The notes under the pieces were generated by a model. It saw only the letters and a program-made list of their open reading frames with translations. It did not search any database and had not been told where the DNA came from. The position numbers and the translations under genes are program-made. From Lysobacteraceae bacterium UBA6001 (lineage in GTDB: Bacteria > Pseudomonadota > Gammaproteobacteria > Xanthomonadales > Xanthomonadaceae), in NCBI GenBank assembly GCA_002429615.1, contig DJAN01000201.1, positions 1 through 9,614 of the forward strand: a stretch of 9,614 bases of DNA. Reading direction: 5' to 3'. Numbering within the stretch: the first letter of the stretch is position 1; every line of letters begins with the position of its first letter. Shown one piece after another: positions 6,860-9,614 of this stretch.

Positions 6860-7129
6860 ATGAAAATCGCCGTTTTTGATACCTACGTCATGCGTCCGGA
6901 TGGACGCCGGATGCACTTCGACATCCTCGTGCCCGACCAGGGCCCCGGCAGCGAGCCGGAGGCGGTGCTGGCGCATGGGCGCCGCTATCTGGCGGCCAAG
7001 GGGATCACCAGCGAATCGCTGAGCACGCGCGAATGCCGCTTCTGCCATGTGGAGGTCGCCTCGGCCGCGGTCGAGGCGGAAATCGACCGGATCGGCTTTG
7101 CGATCATCGAGCTGCAGAACTGCGATTGA
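6860..7129 (+). CDS. Small DUF2024-family protein with CxxCH motif
   Basis: This is an 89-aa soluble protein, matching the DUF2024 family by its opening (MKIAVFDTYV, DG, MHFDILVP) and its usual length. It has no signal peptide or membrane helix. Residues 59-63 read C-R-F-C-H, flanked by E58 and E65, which suggests a metal or thiol-redox site. The ending AEIDRIGFAIIELQNCD adds a third Cys. The start at 6860 has AAGG at 6848-6851. It lies 63 bp after the AhpD-like gene with a hairpin between them, so joint transcription by read-through is possible but not shown. No function is established for this family to my knowledge. Confidence 0.88.
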   Translation: MKIAVFDTYVMRPDGRRMHFDILVPDQGPGSEPEAVLAHGRRYLAAKGITSESLSTRECRFCHVEVASAAVEAEIDRIGFAIIELQNCD

Positions 7130-7157
7130 CTCAATGTGGCGTGTCGGTGTGGGCTGA

Positions 7158-7186
7158 TCGAAAATCCCTCCCCCCTGGCGTAGGAT
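7158..7186 (+). promoter_or_regulatory. Candidate promoter of the M61 peptidase gene
   Basis: TCGAAA (7158-7163) and TAGGAT (7181-7186) each match consensus at four of six positions with an ideal 17-bp spacer. A short inverted repeat, GGCGGTT/AACCGCC (7188-7206), lies over the expected transcription start. Motif support is modest. Confidence 0.35.
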
Positions 7187-7226
7187 CGGCGGTTCGCCAA
7201 ACCGCCCATTCCCCACCAGGAGCCTC

Positions 7227-9119
7227 ATGAAGATCCGCGCCGCGCTGTCGTTGCCGCTGTTGGCCGCCATGTCCCTTCCCGCCGCCAACGCGCTGGCCCA
7301 GACCGCCCCGCCGCGCGATGTCCCTTATGAAGGCTTGCTGCGCATCGACGTCGATGCCACCGACATCGAGCGCCGCATCTTCCGCGTGCGCACCACGATG
7401 CCGGCCACCACGGGCCGCATGACGCTGCTGTATCCGCAGTGGATCCCGGGCCACCACTCGCCCAGCGGCACCATCGACAAGCTCGCCGGCCTGGTGGTGA
7501 AGAGCGCCGACGGCAAGGTGTTGCCGTGGACGCGTGACAAGTACGACGTCTACGCCTTCCAGGTGGACGTTCCCGAAGGCGTCACCCAGATCAGCGCCGA
7601 GTTCCAGTTCCTGTCCTCGCAGGGCGCCGGTCAGGGTCGCGTGGTGATGACCCCGGAAATGCTCAACCTGCAGTGGAACAGCAACTCGCTGTATCCGGCG
7701 GGCTACTACGCCCGCAACATCAAGGCGCAGGCCAGCGTCACCCTGCCCAAGGGCTGGGACTACGCCACCGCGCTGGAAACCGAAAGCCGCGTCGGCGACA
7801 AGATCACCTTCAAGCCGATCGACTACGACGACCTGGTCGACTCCCCGCTGTTCGCCGGCAAGTACCACCAGCGCGTCGTGCTGGCCGAGGGCCAGCAGCC
7901 CGTCGCGCTGAACGTTTTCGCCGACGATGCCAAGTACCTCAAGCCCAGCGCCGCGCAGATCAAGATCCACCAGCAGCTGGTCCAGCAGATGGACAAGCTG
8001 TACGGCGCGCGCCACTTCGACCACTACGAGTTCCTGCTTGCGCTGACCGACAAGCTCGGCGGCATCGGCCTGGAGCATCACCGCTCCAGCGAGAACAGCG
8101 GCCCGGTCGGCTACTTCACGGATTGGGACAAGAGCTGGTGGATGCGCGACCTGCTGTCGCATGAGTTCAACCACTCCTGGAACGGCAAGTATCGCCGCGG
8201 CGCCGACCTCGCCACCCCGAACTTCAACGTCCCGATGGGCGACAGCCTGCTGTGGCTGTATGAAGGCCAGACCCAGTTCTTCGGCCAGGTCGTGGCCGCG
8301 CGTTCGGGCCTGTGGACGCAGGACCAGGCGCGCGACATGCTCGCGAATGTCGCGGCCACCTATGACCGCGGCCGTCCCGGCCTGGCCTGGCGCACGATCC
8401 TGGACACCACCAACGACCCGACCATCGCCGAGCGTCGTCCGCTGGCTTTCCGCAATTACCAGATGAGCGAGGACTACTACTCCGGCGGCCAGATGGTGTG
8501 GCTGGAAGTGGACAACAAGCTGCGCGAGCTGAGCGGCAACAAGCGTTCGATCGATGATTTCGCGCATGCCTTCTTCGGCATGAACAACGGCGATTGGAAG
8601 GTCAATCCGTACACCGTCGACGATATCGTCGCCACCCTCAATGGCATCGTCGCCTACGACTGGGCGGGCTTCCTCAAGACCCGTATCGAAGGCCACGGCC
8701 CGCTGGTCGGCGGCATCGAGGCCGCGGGCTGGAAGCTGGTCTACAACGACAAGCCGAACGACGCGTTCAAGGCGCTGGAAACCCGCAGCAAGGGCGCCAA
8801 CCTGACCTACTCGCTGGGCCTGGCCACCAATGGGCAGGGCGTGTTGTCCGACGTGCTGTGGGACGGCCCGGCGTTCAACGCCGGCCTGGCCCCGGGCATG
8901 ACCGTGGTGGCGGTCAACGGACGCGAGTACAGCAACGATGGGCTGAAGGACGCGGTCACCGCGGCGAAGACCGACAAGGCGCCGATCGAGCTGCTGGTGA
9001 AGCAGTCCGACCGCTATGAAACCGTGCATATCGATTACCACGGCGGCCTGCTGTATCCGAACCTGGAGCGCATCGCCGGCAAGCCGGATCGTCTGTCCGA
9101 GTTGTACAAGGCGCGCTGA
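7227..9119 (+). CDS. Exported M61-family metallopeptidase with C-terminal PDZ domain
   Basis: This is a 630-aa zinc peptidase of the M61 (glycyl aminopeptidase-like) family. Residues 1-24 form a Sec signal peptide (cleavage after ANALA, before QTAPP), so it acts in the periplasm or outside. A beta-rich N-terminal domain is followed by the catalytic domain with GGIGLEHHRSS (278-288), zinc motif H312-E313-F-N-H316 and the likely third ligand E346 in LWLYEGQTQFF. A PDZ-like domain spans about 525-610 (YSLGLATNGQGVLSDVLWDG, then GLAPGMTVVAVNGR). The start at 7227 has AGGAG at 7218-7222, only 4 bp away. All catalytic residues are intact. The characterised member from Sphingomonas cleaves N-terminal Gly or Ala; the substrate here is unknown. 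Its stop overlaps the start of the next gene (TGATG). Confidence 0.94.
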   Translation: MKIRAALSLPLLAAMSLPAANALAQTAPPRDVPYEGLLRIDVDATDIERRIFRVRTTMPATTGRMTLLYPQWIPGHHSPSGTIDKLAGLVVKSADGKVLPWTRDKYDVYAFQVDVPEGVTQISAEFQFLSSQGAGQGRVVMTPEMLNLQWNSNSLYPAGYYARNIKAQASVTLPKGWDYATALETESRVGDKITFKPIDYDDLVDSPLFAGKYHQRVVLAEGQQPVALNVFADDAKYLKPSAAQIKIHQQLVQQMDKLYGARHFDHYEFLLALTDKLGGIGLEHHRSSENSGPVGYFTDWDKSWWMRDLLSHEFNHSWNGKYRRGADLATPNFNVPMGDSLLWLYEGQTQFFGQVVAARSGLWTQDQARDMLANVAATYDRGRPGLAWRTILDTTNDPTIAERRPLAFRNYQMSEDYYSGGQMVWLEVDNKLRELSGNKRSIDDFAHAFFGMNNGDWKVNPYTVDDIVATLNGIVAYDWAGFLKTRIEGHGPLVGGIEAAGWKLVYNDKPNDAFKALETRSKGANLTYSLGLATNGQGVLSDVLWDGPAFNAGLAPGMTVVAVNGREYSNDGLKDAVTAAKTDKAPIELLVKQSDRYETVHIDYHGGLLYPNLERIAGKPDRLSELYKAR

Positions 9120-9614
9120 TGGTCACGCGGGCCCGCCATCGCTTCGACGGTGTCTGGGTCCCGCTGCTTCTGCTGCTGGTGGCCGGCGCGATCGCCGGCG
9201 CCGGCATCGAGGGCATGCGCTGGCTGCATTACCTGTGCAAGCCGGCGGCCACGTTGCTGATCATCGCCCGTGCTGGGGCTGCGGTACACGGTGCCTACCG
9301 GCGCTGGGTGCTGATCGGGCTGGTGTTGTCGCTGGTCGGCGATGTCTGCCTGATGCTGCCGTTCGATGCCTTCATCGCCGGACTGGCGTCGTTCCTGTTC
9401 GCGCACCTGGCCTACATCATGGCGTTCGCTCGTGGTGTGCGGAGGCAGGCGCTGGCGCTGACCATGCTGGTGCTGGCGGTGTATGCGGTGGTGAACCTTT
9501 ACGGCCTGTGGCCGTATTTGCCGGCGACGCTGGTCGGGCCGGTCGTCGCCTATACCGGTGTATTGGCCACGATGGCGGCGTTGGCGCTCGCGCGCGGCGC
9601 GCGGCCGCCGCGCG
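9119..9614 (+). CDS. YhhN/TMEM86-family membrane protein (lysoplasmalogenase-like), 3' end missing
   Basis: The frame opens at the ATG at 9119, overlapping the M61 stop by one base, and runs off the window after 165 residues. AAGG at 9108-9111 is a suitable ribosome-binding site. The protein is almost entirely hydrophobic, with helices near 13-30, 42-58, 63-80, 86-104, 111-130 and 137-158. YhhN-family features are the K41-P-A-A-T-L-L-I segment, G74-D75-x-x-L-M-L, and the G-L-A-S-F-L-F-A-H96-L-A-Y99 segment. Animal TMEM86 homologues hydrolyse the vinyl-ether bond of lysoplasmalogens in membranes, but bacterial substrates are mostly unproven, and plasmalogens are not expected in an aerobic gammaproteobacterium. 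Translational coupling to the peptidase suggests co-expression. The family call rests on pattern recognition of a partial sequence. Confidence 0.82.
   Translation, partial: MVTRARHRFDGVWVPLLLLLVAGAIAGAGIEGMRWLHYLCKPAATLLIIARAGAAVHGAYRRWVLIGLVLSLVGDVCLMLPFDAFIAGLASFLFAHLAYIMAFARGVRRQALALTMLVLAVYAVVNLYGLWPYLPATLVGPVVAYTGVLATMAALALARGARPPR

Noticed and set aside
6860..7129. DUF2024 CxxCH as a cytochrome c heme-attachment site
   Set aside because: Heme c attachment needs export to the periplasm, and this protein has no signal peptide or distal Met-bearing cytochrome pattern.
5894..7288. 464-codon minus-strand frame spanning the AhpD-like and DUF2024 genes
   Set aside because: It crosses two supported plus-strand genes and the divergent promoter, and shows no domain or start signal; a GC-driven artefact.
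7131..9041. 636-codon open frame on the minus strand opposite the M61 gene
   Set aside because: It mirrors a well-supported peptidase gene in a GC-rich genome, where antisense frames lack stops. Its translation is Val/Gly/Arg/His-rich with no recognisable domain.
1..9614. Mobile elements, CRISPR arrays, tRNA/rRNA genes or horizontally acquired islands
   Set aside because: No transposase or integrase frames, no evenly spaced repeats, no tRNA-like or rRNA-like stretches, and composition is uniform across all genes.

Overview
The window looks like an ordinary chromosomal segment of a GC-rich gammaproteobacterium, most likely a member of the Xanthomonadaceae (Stenotrophomonas, Pseudoxanthomonas or a relative). 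This placement is an inference from GC-rich codon use, a close match of the Cyo subunits to the E. coli type, and the set of neighbouring families; I could not run a taxonomic search. Base composition is even throughout, and I see no transposase, integrase, tRNA, rRNA, CRISPR array or phage gene.

Layout: (1) 1-1005 is the 3' end of a gene for an exported DUF1254/DUF1214 protein. (2) 1006-1275 is a 270-bp regulatory region with a GC stem-loop, a perfect 17-bp inverted repeat resembling RegA/PrrA/RoxR half-sites, a candidate -10 box and a hairpin-bearing leader. (3) 1276-5169 is a complete, tightly packed cyoABCD operon for the four subunits of a cytochrome bo3 ubiquinol oxidase. A strong UUCG-loop terminator follows at 5194-5221. 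No cyoE (heme O synthase) follows. (4) 5251-6171 on the minus strand is an AraC-family regulator, divergent from (5) 6269-6796, an AhpD-like carboxymuconolactone-decarboxylase-family protein with a complete thiol relay. The 97-bp gap between them carries palindromic elements. (6) 6860-7129 is a small DUF2024 protein with a CxxCH motif. (7) 7227-9119 is an exported M61-family metallopeptidase with a C-terminal PDZ domain. Its stop codon overlaps the start of (8) 9119-9614, a truncated YhhN/TMEM86-type (lysoplasmalogenase-like) membrane protein.

How the parts work together: CyoABCD would form a proton-pumping quinol oxidase in the inner membrane, using heme b, heme o3 and CuB, with all key ligands present in CyoB. 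The AraC/AhpD-like pair looks like a local regulator-target unit, possibly for a redox or electrophile stress. The M61 peptidase and YhhN-like protein look translationally coupled. I found no clearly new biological system. The best leads are the redox-regulator-like operator and structured leader before cyoA, the AraC/AhpD-like intergenic operator, and the M61-YhhN coupling.
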